Assembly (NCBI RefSeq): GCF_021491915.1
Contig: NZ_CP090836.1
Coordinates: 916,501 to 980,500, forward strand
Direction: 5' to 3'
Source of the DNA: Paracoccus everestensis
GTDB lineage: Bacteria; Pseudomonadota; Alphaproteobacteria; Rhodobacterales; Rhodobacteraceae
DNA: 64,000 bases
Shown here: positions 45,159-54,283 of the stretch, one piece after another
Position numbering within the stretch: position 1 is the stretch's first letter
How the letters are laid out: each line of letters starts with the position of its first letter
The notes under the pieces: model-generated
Database searches by the model: none
Told to the model about the DNA's origin: nothing
What the model saw: only the letters and a program-made list of their open reading frames with translations
Made by a program: the position numbers and the translations under genes

Positions 45159-46555
45159 GAGCTATGCGGGAATTTGGGTGACGCGGCCTAATCAAGCGGC
45201 GCGATTTTCGGCGACGCTCGCGGCGACACCGTCGTTGAATGTGACGCCTTCGATGACCAAAGGCAACTGGTTCGCCCCCTTCAGGCGGCGCCACGTTTTG
45301 GCGGCAGCCTGAACGAGCTTGAACACCATCAGCTTCGCCGTTTTCTGCGAGAGCGCACCCTTGGTTCGCACGGTCCGGTGCCGAACGGTGGCAAAGACGC
45401 TCTCAATCGGGTTTCCCGTGCGCAGGTGATCCCAGTGATCGGCCGGGAAGTCGTAAAAGGCGAGCAACGCTTCGCGGTCCTTGGTCAGGCAGGTCACTGC
45501 CTTCTCGTACTTGGCGCCGTATTTCTCGGCGAAGGTGTTCATCGCAGTTGCCGCTGCGGCGCGGGTTTCGGCCTGCCAGATCTCGCGCAGGTCGGCCTTC
45601 ACCGCCGGCTGCATGGATTTCGGGAACTTGTTAAGCACGTTGGCGGTCTTGTGAACCCAGCATCTTTGATGGCGCGTGCCCGGAAAGACCTCGTCAAGCG
45701 CCTTCCAGAACCCCATGGCCCCATCGCCGACGGCGATCTCGGGCGGAACCCCAAGGCCGCGCGCCTTGATGTCGACCAGGAGCTCGCGCCAGCTCTGCGC
45801 GCTCTCGCGCACGCCGACCTGGAAGCCGACGAGTTCCTTCTTCCCTTCGGGCGTGGCCCCCAGAATGACCAGCATGCATTCGGCCTGCGGCTCCATCCGA
45901 GCCTGCAGGTAGACACCGTCCGCCCAGATGTAGACATACCGCCGGGCCGAGAGATCGCGGCGCTGCCAGCGGTCGTAATCCTGCTGCCACTCCCCGGTCA
46001 GGCGCGAGATCACATCCGGCGACAGGTTGGGCGCGTCTTTCCCCAAGATCGCGGCCAGCACCTCCTGGAAATCTCCCATCGAGATGCCACGCAGGTAGAG
46101 AACCGGCAGGAGGGCATCGAGGCTGCGCGAACGCCGCGCCCATTTCGGCAGGATCGCAGAAGTGAAGCGGATCTTCTTCTCGGCCGGCACATCAGTGGCG
46201 CGGTCGCGCACCTTCGGGCGCTGTACGTCGAGCGCACCGATCCCGGTCAGAATGCTGCGCTCCGGCCCGTAACCGTGCCGGACAACCCGCTGGCGGCCGT
46301 CTGGCAGGATCTCTTCGGCGTGCTGCGCGACAAAGGCGTCGGCCTCGGCCCGCAGCGCGGCAGCCAGCATCCGGCGTGCCCCGTCGCGAGCGATCTCGGT
46401 CAGCGGGTCCTCAACAGATTCCGGCTGACGAAGGGGGACGATGTCTGTAGTCTTCTCCATGGCGTATCGTTCCTTTTGGAAGTTCTGGCAGGCTTCAGCA
46501 CCCGCCACGATACGCCGCCCTCTCAAACCCCGTCACCCATTTCCCCGAATAGCTC
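45159..46555 (-). mobile_element. IS256-family insertion sequence, copy A
   Basis: 1,397 bp with imperfect inverted ends GAGCTATGCGGGAATTTGGG (left) and GAGCTATTCGGGGAAATGGG (right, reverse complement). A perfect 9-bp target duplication AGACTGGAT flanks it at 45150-45158 and 46556-46564. It seems to have landed in an intergenic part of the island. Confidence 0.93.
45192..46460 (-). CDS. IS256-family (Mutator-type) transposase
   Basis: 422 residues from ATG 46460. The DDE triad falls in YIWADGVYLQARM, AVGDGAMGFW and GNPIESVFATVRHRT, and the Mutator signature around HQRCWVHKTANVLNKFP is complete. The gene fills the IS and looks intact; the exact target duplication indicates a fairly recent insertion. 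Confidence 0.95.
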   Translation of the reverse strand: MEKTTDIVPLRQPESVEDPLTEIARDGARRMLAAALRAEADAFVAQHAEEILPDGRQRVVRHGYGPERSILTGIGALDVQRPKVRDRATDVPAEKKIRFTSAILPKWARRSRSLDALLPVLYLRGISMGDFQEVLAAILGKDAPNLSPDVISRLTGEWQQDYDRWQRRDLSARRYVYIWADGVYLQARMEPQAECMLVILGATPEGKKELVGFQVGVRESAQSWRELLVDIKARGLGVPPEIAVGDGAMGFWKALDEVFPGTRHQRCWVHKTANVLNKFPKSMQPAVKADLREIWQAETRAAAATAMNTFAEKYGAKYEKAVTCLTKDREALLAFYDFPADHWDHLRTGNPIESVFATVRHRTVRTKGALSQKTAKLMVFKLVQAAAKTWRRLKGANQLPLVIEGVTFNDGVAASVAENRAA

Positions 46556-46752
46556 AGACTGGATTTGTAGTTGTAGAGCAACTGGAGCGACAAAGAGCAT
46601 AAGGTGGGGCTTTTCCGAGCGAAAATTTTGGTGCAACAGCTACGAACGTGTCGAGTAGACTAGACGCATATGAAGTAGGCGTTAAGAAGGTGGGGCTTCT
46701 TCATACTGTGCAGCTGCGAGCTTAAGCAGAAACAACAGAAGAAAGATTAACT

Positions 46753-47325
46753 ATGGTTTTTGACCCACTTGCGCAAACTGATGGTGCTGTGGCGCATATT
46801 GCGGATATTAATTTAACTCTTTCACACGAAAGCTGGTACTTAGGCCTACTAGATTCATCCCTCGCGGATGAGATGGAGGCAGTGGCGCAAGCTATAAAGA
46901 GTATTTCTAAGGGAATATTCCTCAAGGACTATGGCGCAGAAGAGGTTCCTCCTCTATTTAGTTCCAAGCTCCGATTAGAAAAACTACACCTAGTTATCGA
47001 TGGTGTGCATTTTTCTCCTGGTTCGCGTCGGCTGCAAATTGGTCTTGCCATAGTTGCAAGTGTAGTCGGCATAACCGCTGGTGCAACCAGTATAGTAGCA
47101 GATTACCCTGATGCCAAAAAAAATCTTCCTGAGCTTCAGAAAGATGTGAAAGCTTTCTCAGAAGATTTATCTCGGAAAATTTCGGAATATATCGGCAAAA
47201 TTCCTGTAAGGGAGGGTGAGGAGCAGCGTACCCCGGATTTGTTTATCGAAACATCTTGGAGGCGTGGCTACAAGGACCTTGGAAAGCTTTTGATAGATAA
47301 TGCAGGTCGCAATACCGGGCAGTAG
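46753..47325 (+). CDS. Unknown membrane-associated protein of the island
   Basis: 190 residues in visibly AT-richer DNA than the rest of the window. One hydrophobic segment (LQIGLAIVASVVGITAGATS, about 99-118) splits a soluble N-terminal part from a charged, helical C-terminal part (PDLFIETSWRRGYKDLGKLL). No motif or family is recognised. The membrane segment with a short partly helical tail and its place in an integrative element recall effector or immunity proteins, but nothing proves this. Confidence 0.6.
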   Translation: MVFDPLAQTDGAVAHIADINLTLSHESWYLGLLDSSLADEMEAVAQAIKSISKGIFLKDYGAEEVPPLFSSKLRLEKLHLVIDGVHFSPGSRRLQIGLAIVASVVGITAGATSIVADYPDAKKNLPELQKDVKAFSEDLSRKISEYIGKIPVREGEEQRTPDLFIETSWRRGYKDLGKLLIDNAGRNTGQ

Positions 47326-47880
47326 GAGCTTTGGATGCTCTCGGCCGTGCTGGCGTCTACTCTCGCTGTAGAAATTATGCCAGCAACGGCCGCTGCACAG
47401 TATCGGGAAGCAATGCGTCGTACTCAGTATCACCTTTCGTTTCGGCTGCAGCCATTCCTTCGTCTCTTTCAACCTGGTTATCCAACTTTTATCCATCCCC
47501 GACATGGAGAGGATCGCTTTGCTCCATGGGAAAGGAAATGAACTCTCTCCCCTAATAAGCAGTTCCGAAGCAGGAAGGCGCTTACAAAAAAACAGAAGTA
47601 AAAACAGTAACAATAGCTCCTGTTTTTGAAACAACTTCCTGGAAACCCCCGCCCCCCCCTTTGGGACCCCTGTTAGTGTTTTAAGAGGCAGACAGCCATG
47701 CCCAGTGCTCAGCGGCTGTCGCTCAAGGGGTTGTCGGGCCGCAGCCGTCTAGCCTGCCATTAGGCCCTGCCCTTGAGGCAGTGCCATCGGGAGTCATTTT
47801 GAGCTGTCAATGGAGTAGGTTTCGCCTTTTGGCAGTCCGTCGCTCCGTACGTCTTACACCCTATTGGCAGGAGATCGACC
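47326..47880. other. Gene-poor stretch with the second copy of the ~90-bp repeat
   Basis: No convincing gene is seen; short open frames between 47331 and 47555 lack support. It contains an A-rich run, CCCCCCTTTGGGACCCCT (47654-47671) and the leader of the serine recombinase gene. Confidence 0.55.
47590..47685. repeat. Imperfect ~90-bp direct repeat, copy 2
   Basis: It matches 43765-43860 in order: A/C-rich run, CTGTTTTTGAAAC core, C-run and the exact 18-mer ending at 47671. Confidence 0.6.
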
Positions 47881-48432
47881 ATGACGGCAATCGTTGGATA
47901 TGCACGTACCAGCACACTTGAGCAGGTGGCAGGCTTTGAGGCACAGCTTCGGGACCTGACTGCGGCAGGCTGCACCAAGCTCTTTCAGGAACAGGTGAGT
48001 TCGGTAGCCAAGCGGCAACAGCTTGAGGTCTGCATGGAGTACCTAAGGGAAGGTGACACGCTCATCGTCACGAAACTAGACCGACTGGCCCGCAACGTCG
48101 CCCACCTCGGGCAGCTGGTCGCAACCCTGAAGGCTAAGGGCGTTAGCCTCCGCATTCTAGGGCTGGGATTGGATACTAGTACCTCAACGGGTGAACTAAT
48201 CCTCAACATGATGGGAGCAGTTGCGCAGTTCGAGCGGCAGATGATGCTGGAACGGCAGCGGGAAGGCATCGCTAAGGCGAAGGCTGATGGCAAGTATAAG
48301 GGCCGTGCGCCCACGGCCATGAAGCAGGCCCAGAGAGTCCATGAGCTGGCCACAGAGGGGCTGAAACGATCCGAGATAGCCCAGAGGCTAGGCGTATCCG
48401 AAAGGTCGGTCTACAGGGCACTGGCGGACTGA
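47881..48432 (+). CDS. Serine recombinase (resolvase/invertase family)
   Basis: 183 residues. The catalytic domain has YARTSTLEQ with R9 and the nucleophile Ser11, then KLDRLARNVAHLGQLV and GLGLDTSTSTGELILNMMG. The C-terminus carries an HTH (KRSEIAQRLGVSERSVYRAL). The size matches small resolvases of transposons and plasmids (Hin/Gin/TnpR). It may resolve dimers or invert a segment. A possible site is the repeat upstream, not proven. Confidence 0.92.
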   Translation: MTAIVGYARTSTLEQVAGFEAQLRDLTAAGCTKLFQEQVSSVAKRQQLEVCMEYLREGDTLIVTKLDRLARNVAHLGQLVATLKAKGVSLRILGLGLDTSTSTGELILNMMGAVAQFERQMMLERQREGIAKAKADGKYKGRAPTAMKQAQRVHELATEGLKRSEIAQRLGVSERSVYRALAD

Positions 48433-48727
48433 TTGCCAGCCCCAGACGGCCTAAGGGGTTCAATAGGTCAAGAGCAGTGCTTCCCGTGCTTGCTGCAATG
48501 GAAGCCCTTCTTTCCTGTATGAGCCGATGCGGCAACCTATGGGAATGAATAATCTATCAGGTGGGAGGGCGGTAGTTAATGGGGGTTTAGGAAGCACGGA
48601 CATATCCGTCGTCTAAACCGCCGCTGCTGCGACCGCGAGTTTCACCAACACTGTATGTGAAGGGTTGTTCAGGAGAACCTTTCTTACCATTTCGGAATAG
48701 TTTTCAACGGTATCTGGTGCAACGTCT

Positions 48728-49747
48728 ATGAAGCAGGGTGCACAAAACCAGCACTACGTTCCGAAGTTCATCCTTCGAAACTTTCTTGGAAATGAAAAAC
48801 CCGAGCAAGTCCATGTATTTAGGAAGTCAACAGGCAAAGGCTTTACTACCTCTATTCATAACATCATGGCTGAACGGCGCTTCCATGAGCTCAGGCTGGA
48901 TGACCAGTACATTGCTAGCTATGAAGACGCGATTGGGCGGATCGAGGACTCTCTCTTGCCCGCCTATCGCAGTGTCATTGAACGAGGCAGCCTCGACGGG
49001 TCACCCGAAGAAAAGCTGAGCCTCACTAGCTTTATGGCTTTCCAGTTCGTCCGCACTCGGGCTCAGCGAGACATATTTGAGGATGTGCAGGCACAGGTAG
49101 CCAAGCGGATCGGCAAGCTGGCAACTGAAGACCTAGGTCTCGGACGTATGACAGACCAAGAGCGGACGCTCCAGCATATACGGTTCATAGAGGGTGCTAC
49201 ACCCAGCTTCATTGCCGCGCTGATGGATAAGGACCTTGGGTTGATGAAGGCACCTCCTGGGCGGAGCTTCTACCTTTCTGATAACCCTGTGGTCCTGCAT
49301 AACGATCAAACTTCCGACGGATTTTGGGGGAACCTGGGTCTCGCTGTCAAAGGTATCCAGGTTTACCTACCTTTATCGGCCGAGCTTATGCTTTGTGCAT
49401 GGTGCCCAAGCTTGGTCGGCGATCTGCGGGATCGAAATGCGGAGAACAAGCGCAGGCTAGCGTCTATCATGCTTGGATCGTTCATGACCAACATCCCCGG
49501 TAGCGACAATCTTCAAAACCTGCTGAGCACACTTCGCCCGGCACAGGAGCGTATAGAGACATTGATCAAGCATTTCGATGAAGGAACTCCTGTTTCTCTC
49601 AGTGCTGAACACATGGATTTCCATAACGGCCTGCAGGTCATTTCAGCCACTCAGCACATCGTTTGCAAACACGCGGACTTCGCCTTAGCTAAACGCTTCA
49701 TGACTGAGAACCCCAACCATAAAGGCTTTCATTTTAGGGTGACGTAG
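48728..49747 (+). CDS. DUF4238-domain protein
   Basis: 339 residues. The N-terminal AQNQHYVPKFILRNF fits the start of DUF4238 (HYVPrfyL-xxF), followed by LSLTSFMAFQFVRTRAQRD, FYLSDNPVVLHN and VYLPLSAELML, regular blocks of that family. DUF4238 proteins are frequent in mobile and defence-rich regions, without a settled biochemical role. There is no signal peptide or membrane segment, so it is cytoplasmic. A 295-base gap with no visible gene precedes it; a 110-base gap separates it from the palm-like gene. Confidence 0.82.
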   Translation: MKQGAQNQHYVPKFILRNFLGNEKPEQVHVFRKSTGKGFTTSIHNIMAERRFHELRLDDQYIASYEDAIGRIEDSLLPAYRSVIERGSLDGSPEEKLSLTSFMAFQFVRTRAQRDIFEDVQAQVAKRIGKLATEDLGLGRMTDQERTLQHIRFIEGATPSFIAALMDKDLGLMKAPPGRSFYLSDNPVVLHNDQTSDGFWGNLGLAVKGIQVYLPLSAELMLCAWCPSLVGDLRDRNAENKRRLASIMLGSFMTNIPGSDNLQNLLSTLRPAQERIETLIKHFDEGTPVSLSAEHMDFHNGLQVISATQHIVCKHADFALAKRFMTENPNHKGFHFRVT

Positions 49748-49857
49748 TCTGGCTAGGGGCCTTCACTGACCCTTCAATACTGATCCTAAGGGCGTTATGG
49801 GGAACGTGTGTAGATTACTATGAACTCTCCTTCAAATTGAAATGCAAAAGCCCGACC

Positions 49858-51216
49858 ATGCTGGACACCAACTTCGCCACCGACGCCACCAAAGATCACC
49901 TGACAGCAGCTCGGATGGCGACCCTGCTGCGTGAGGCCAAGAGCCCCAATGCTGTGGCCTTCCGGGAGCAGGTCTTGGCTATGCTGTATGGCGTCAGAAC
50001 CACGGCCGTAGAGGCTGCAGGGAAGCGCTACAGGCGGCCCCAGCAGGAGGAAGCCGCTGGTCATGCCCGGACACTTGATGCCATCTTGTGCGATCTTCTG
50101 TGGGCGTCAGACCATGCTGAGGCGCTGGGCTTCTGCTATCGGAGCGCCAACCGGCAGGCCTTCACGGATGGCGGAACTAAGGCATCGTCGCGAGCCTACG
50201 AATGGCAGGTTCCTGTTCTAGTGTCGGCAGAGCTGATTGACGTTCGTGTGGGCTACACAGCATGGGATGATTTTGACGGCGACAGTGTCGTGCTCTTCAG
50301 ACGCGCCACAAGGATGCGAGCAACCCCTGCACTGATGGCTATAGCTCAACGCCACGGCATATCCGCAGACAACCTGACGGATCATTACCACAAGCTGACG
50401 TCCAAGCTGACTCGTTTGGTGGTGCTGAGGGCAGGTAAGACTGCTGGTGGGCGGGGGCAGATGCTCCGGTATCCAGATACCGAGAAGGCTGCTTCAATAT
50501 GGAGCGAAGTCGAACGGATCAATGCCATCTATTCCCGTCATCAGTTCGTGGGCCTGCCTCAGCCACAGGTCTACCGGCTGTTCAACTGTGCCGATGCAGA
50601 CGGGTTCGCCTTCAACAAGGGCGGGCGGCTTTACGGTGAGTTTCAGAACACCAGCAAAGAGCGGCGCAAAGATGTCACCATCGACGGACAGCCAGTCGTT
50701 GAGCTGGACCTGAAGGCATCGCATCTTACAGCTCTTTATGGCGTCACAAATACACCGATGCCCGAGGGTGATCCCTACTCCATTGAGGGGCTACCCCGTG
50801 CTGTCGTTAAAGGCGCAGTCACGGCCATGATTGGCCTAGGTCATACCGCCCTGACACGGTGGTCTTCGAAGAGTATGGCCATTTTGCTTGCTGATCTTGG
50901 GACGGAACAACCGTTGGACGCTAAGACCTTCAGCAGGCGCTATCCGGCCAGGATGGTTGCTGAGAAGGTGCTTAAGCGGCATCCGGTGCTGCGCCATCTT
51001 TCACCGAATACGTTGGACTGGGCAGACCTTCAGTTCACTGAGGGCGAGGTCTTAGTCAAAGTGATCCTTCAGCTTGGGGAGGAGCATGATATTCCAGCTC
51101 TGCCAGTGCATGACAGCATCATTGTCCCCAAGGACGGTGCAGAGATTGCCCGGACCTGCTTGGGAGCCACATTTAAAGCCGTTACTGGGCAGCTGCCCAT
51201 GATTGAGATGAAGTAG
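49858..51216 (+). CDS. Polymerase-palm-like protein (family A DNA polymerase / T7 RNA polymerase superfamily resemblance)
   Basis: 452 residues from ATG 49858; no good ribosome site, so the start is uncertain. After an N-terminal helical part come YRLFNCADADGFAFNKGG and RLYGEFQNTSKERRKDVTID. Then three spaced blocks resemble polymerase motifs: A, VELDLKASHLTALYG (D284); B, RAVVKGAVTAMIGLG with R314-x3-K318, the spacing of family A and T7-type enzymes; C, ALPVHDSIIVP (H418, D419). The motif B aromatic residue is not obvious. It is likely a minimal single-subunit polymerase, perhaps for element replication. No exonuclease or primase motif is seen. Confidence 0.6.
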   Translation: MLDTNFATDATKDHLTAARMATLLREAKSPNAVAFREQVLAMLYGVRTTAVEAAGKRYRRPQQEEAAGHARTLDAILCDLLWASDHAEALGFCYRSANRQAFTDGGTKASSRAYEWQVPVLVSAELIDVRVGYTAWDDFDGDSVVLFRRATRMRATPALMAIAQRHGISADNLTDHYHKLTSKLTRLVVLRAGKTAGGRGQMLRYPDTEKAASIWSEVERINAIYSRHQFVGLPQPQVYRLFNCADADGFAFNKGGRLYGEFQNTSKERRKDVTIDGQPVVELDLKASHLTALYGVTNTPMPEGDPYSIEGLPRAVVKGAVTAMIGLGHTALTRWSSKSMAILLADLGTEQPLDAKTFSRRYPARMVAEKVLKRHPVLRHLSPNTLDWADLQFTEGEVLVKVILQLGEEHDIPALPVHDSIIVPKDGAEIARTCLGATFKAVTGQLPMIEMK

Positions 51217-51518
51217 GATGGGCCATTTTCAATGGGCTTAAGGAGGTCCCTGGGGGCCTCTCTAGTATCATCTCTGTATCATACGATCTTGGTATCTACT
51301 AAGATTGGGTTCACCCCAGGGACCCTCAAGGATGGCTCAGGGTGGGGCTTGGGGATCATCTTTAGGGGCTTGGTATCATATGAAATTGGGTACTCCCTGA
51401 GTAGGGCTTAGGGGAGCACCCAGGGCATTACTATGAACGCTAATATCGGCTAAAGCTGACTGCGCTTGCTCAGGAGGCTCTGACGGTATCATGGACTGCC
51501 TAAAGGCAGCACCCAGGG
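51217..51518. repeat. Repeat-rich intergenic region with GTATCAT motifs
   Basis: GTATCAT occurs at 51265-51271, 51276-51282, 51373-51379 and 51486-51492, with GTATCTA at 51292. Two ~30-base imperfect direct repeats, GGTATC...ATTGGGT-C-CCC, start near 51291 and 51372, 81 bases apart. No gene is visible. It lies between the palm-like gene and the integrase end; origin, recombinase or regulatory use is possible. Confidence 0.55.
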
Positions 51519-51994
51519 CTACAGAACAACCCTGAGCATGTGCTTTTGTAGCACGTCTAAGCCGTGACCACGTCCATACCCATCCCCAACGCTCTGCCTT
51601 GCCCAGCCGCCAATGGCATCCGCAACGTCTATAGGGGCCTCAACGTCCCTGAGTCTGTCCCTCATGGCGTGACGGAAGCTGTGAATGGTCTGGCCTTCCC
51701 CAACAAGATCGTTGTCCTTGAGCCACTTGTTAAGTGCTGCTGAGGCCGATGCCGCATTGACTGGGGTGTTAGGCTTGCTTGGGGCGAATGCCGGAAAGAG
51801 CAGATCGCCCTTGGTCTTCATGCCTTGTTCGGCTGCCCATAGTGCCTGACCGACAAGAGGGACCTTGCGTTCGGACGCATCAGTCTTCACCCGCCGGAGA
51901 TCATGGCGCTTGATGATGATGTGCGGAACAGGCGCATCCAGAACAACATCTGACTTCCGAAGGCCAATGATCTCAGCAAGCCGCGCCCCGGTGT

Positions 51995-53387
51995 GGTCGT
52001 GTCTCGGAAGTGGTAGAAATTGGCTGGCGGCGTAATCTCCGGGTGAACCAACACCCACCCAACCGGCGGCGGCAACCGCCAGGGAGATCACGCCATGAAG
52101 CAGAATACCGACAGCTCGTCCTTTTCGCTACTGCCCGACGCAGGCGGGTATGATCCGATCGAGGACCGCCTGCGGGCGAATGTCCGTGCCACCATTGAGG
52201 CCATGTTTGAAGAGGAACTGGCCGAATTTCTTGGCCGTCTTCGCTATGGTCGCAGTGACGAGGGTGCCAAGGGTTACCGCCACGGGCACCGGGAGCGACA
52301 GCTTACCGGCACATTCGGCACCGAGACGGTGCGGGTGCCACGTGCCCGGATCGAGAACGAGACCGGAAAGGTCACCGAATGGCGCTCGAAGGCCCTGCCA
52401 CGCTACAGGCGGCTGACGAAGAAGGCCGAGGCCCTGATCGCAGCGGTCTACCTGGCTGGCACCAACACGCGCCGCGTCAAGCGGGCGTTGTTCGGGCTGT
52501 TCGAAGGCGCGGTGAGCAAGGATGTGGTCAGCCGGGCCTGGCGCAAGGTGAAGGTCGACTGGGACGCCTGGTCCACCCGCGACCTGGCCGAGGAGGATAT
52601 CGTTCGGCTTATCCTCGATGGCACCGTGATCAAGACCCGGCTGGACCGCAAGGCCACCAATATCTCGGTGCTGGCGGCGATCGGGGTGCGGCGCGACGGG
52701 CAAAAGGTTCTTCTCGCCATCAGGAACATGGGCGGCGAAAGCACGGCTGCCTGGAGCAGGTTCCTTGCCGACTTGGATGCCCGGGGCCTGCGGCGGCCCG
52801 AATTCGTGATCGTTGACGGCGCCCCTGGCCTTGAGGCCGCGCTTGTGGCGCTCTGGGGCGGGGACCTGCCCATCCAGCGCTGCACGGTTCACAAGCACCG
52901 CAACCTGCTCGGCCACGCCCCCAAGCGCCTGCATGACGAGCTGAGTGAAGACTATCGCGACATGATCTACGCTGACACAGCCGCTGAGATCGAGAAGCGT
53001 CGCAAGGCGTTCCTTCGCAAATGGACGCTGAAGTGCCGGGCCGTGGCCGATAGCCTTGAGGAAGCAGGAGACCGGCTCTTCAGCTTCACCCGCCTCGATC
53101 CCTCGCAATGGAAATCCGCAAGAACCACCAATGCCATCGAGCGCCTGAACGAAGAGTTCCGCCGCCGCATCAAGACCCAGACCGTGCTGCCCTGTGCGGA
53201 AACCGTGCCCATGCTGCTCTGGGCGCTCCTGGCCTCGGGCCAAATCCAGATGCGAAAGGTCGACGGCTGGGAAACCCTTTCTCAGCCACTCGTGCCGATG
53301 TCCCTTGACCTCGCGGCCTGACTGGAGCCAACGTCACATGCCCGGAGCCCGCTGCCCGGCAATTTCCACCACATTCGCGACACGACC
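51995..53387 (+). mobile_element. IS256-family insertion sequence, copy B, inside the integrase gene
   Basis: 1,393 bp. Imperfect inverted ends begin GGTCGTGTCTCGGAAGTGGT (left) and GGTCGTGTCGCGAATGTGGT (right, reverse complement). The host duplication CCCGGTGT is perfect (51987-51994 and 53388-53395). It differs in sequence from copy A. Confidence 0.94.
52095..53321 (+). CDS. IS256-family (Mutator-type) transposase
   Basis: 408 residues, intact. The acidic triad is in LILDGTVIKT, IVDGAPGLEAAL and NAIERLNEEFRRR, with the signature IQRCTVHKHRNLLGHAP. Only about 30% of positions look shared with copy A, so they are distinct IS types (estimated by eye). Confidence 0.95.
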   Translation: MKQNTDSSSFSLLPDAGGYDPIEDRLRANVRATIEAMFEEELAEFLGRLRYGRSDEGAKGYRHGHRERQLTGTFGTETVRVPRARIENETGKVTEWRSKALPRYRRLTKKAEALIAAVYLAGTNTRRVKRALFGLFEGAVSKDVVSRAWRKVKVDWDAWSTRDLAEEDIVRLILDGTVIKTRLDRKATNISVLAAIGVRRDGQKVLLAIRNMGGESTAAWSRFLADLDARGLRRPEFVIVDGAPGLEAALVALWGGDLPIQRCTVHKHRNLLGHAPKRLHDELSEDYRDMIYADTAAEIEKRRKAFLRKWTLKCRAVADSLEEAGDRLFSFTRLDPSQWKSARTTNAIERLNEEFRRRIKTQTVLPCAETVPMLLWALLASGQIQMRKVDGWETLSQPLVPMSLDLAA

Positions 53388-54283
53388 CCCGGTGTCCGAG
53401 ATCATGGCTATTGCCCAGCGCCGCTGATCGTTCTTGTCACGGCAGCGTTCTTGGATGGTCTTGATTTCGTTGCTGGTAAAGGACTCCCTGGGTTTGCGCT
53501 GCCCTTCCGCCTTGTTGGGAATGACCACACCAACAAAGGGGTTGTTCATGCTCAGCTCGAACTCCCTGATGGCCGTGGTGATGACCGGGCTGACCTGCTT
53601 GAGGTAGCGTTCAACTGTCGCAGGGCCGTTGCCGTTGGGGCCTTTGCCCCTCGTGATCACCTTCCGAACAAACCGGTTAGCGTGGTCACGGGTCAGGTTG
53701 TTCAGGGTAATATCCCCTGTGACCTCCAAGAGGATCGCCCAAGCCCGCTCGAACTGCTGGACTTGCTTGGGTTCCTTGGATCGCTTTCCCAACTCGATAT
53801 GCTTGTCCCGTGCATCGCTGAGAGTCTTTGGCACATTCCCCGTCATCAGCATGTCACGGGTCATCATGGCCTGACGGCTTGGCTCGGATGGCTCTTCCCA
53901 TTGGTCAAAGCGGCGATCAAAGAGGTCGTCAATGAAGTCCGTTACGGGGTCCAAGTCAGGATATTTAGCACCATCGCCCGGGGACAGACCCGCTGCCTGC
54001 AACTGAGCCATCGAAATCTTGGGGTCAACGTTGCCTTCCCTGTGGGCCTTCCACAGGGCGTCGAAGCGCCGGGTATGGCTGACGGCTAGCTTGCTCGCTT
54101 CAGCTTTGTCCGCCGTCTTCAGGGAAAAGTAGACCTGCTCAGGTGCCTTCTTGCTCTGAGGGTCCCTGTGAAGCTCACGGCAATCCTGCGGAATACGCCG
54201 CCGATAATACCACCTGTTCCCTTTCGGTTCGATGTGCTGACACATGACCCGGATCGCCCCAACTTCAAAGACTAAGACCACGC

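Larger units (their letters stand above)
51519..54245 (-). pseudogene. Tyrosine integrase of the element, split by IS256 copy B
   Basis: The N-terminal part (53388-54245; EPKGNRWYYRRRIPQDCREL, then the core-binding domain to SDTG) and the C-terminal part (51519-51994) join exactly when the IS and one 8-bp duplicate are removed: 1,326 bases, 441 residues. The joined protein has the catalytic Arg in TGARLAEIIGLRK, His-x-x-Arg in IHSFRHAMRD, GGW and Tyr in GDGYGRGHG. It catalysed integration at tRNA-Ser, 119 bases from its start. The ATG at 54245 is chosen; ATG 54296 is possible. Confidence 0.9.

Noticed and set aside
47331..47555. Two short overlapping open frames
   Set aside because: Neither has a ribosome site or a recognisable motif; both end in the repeat region.
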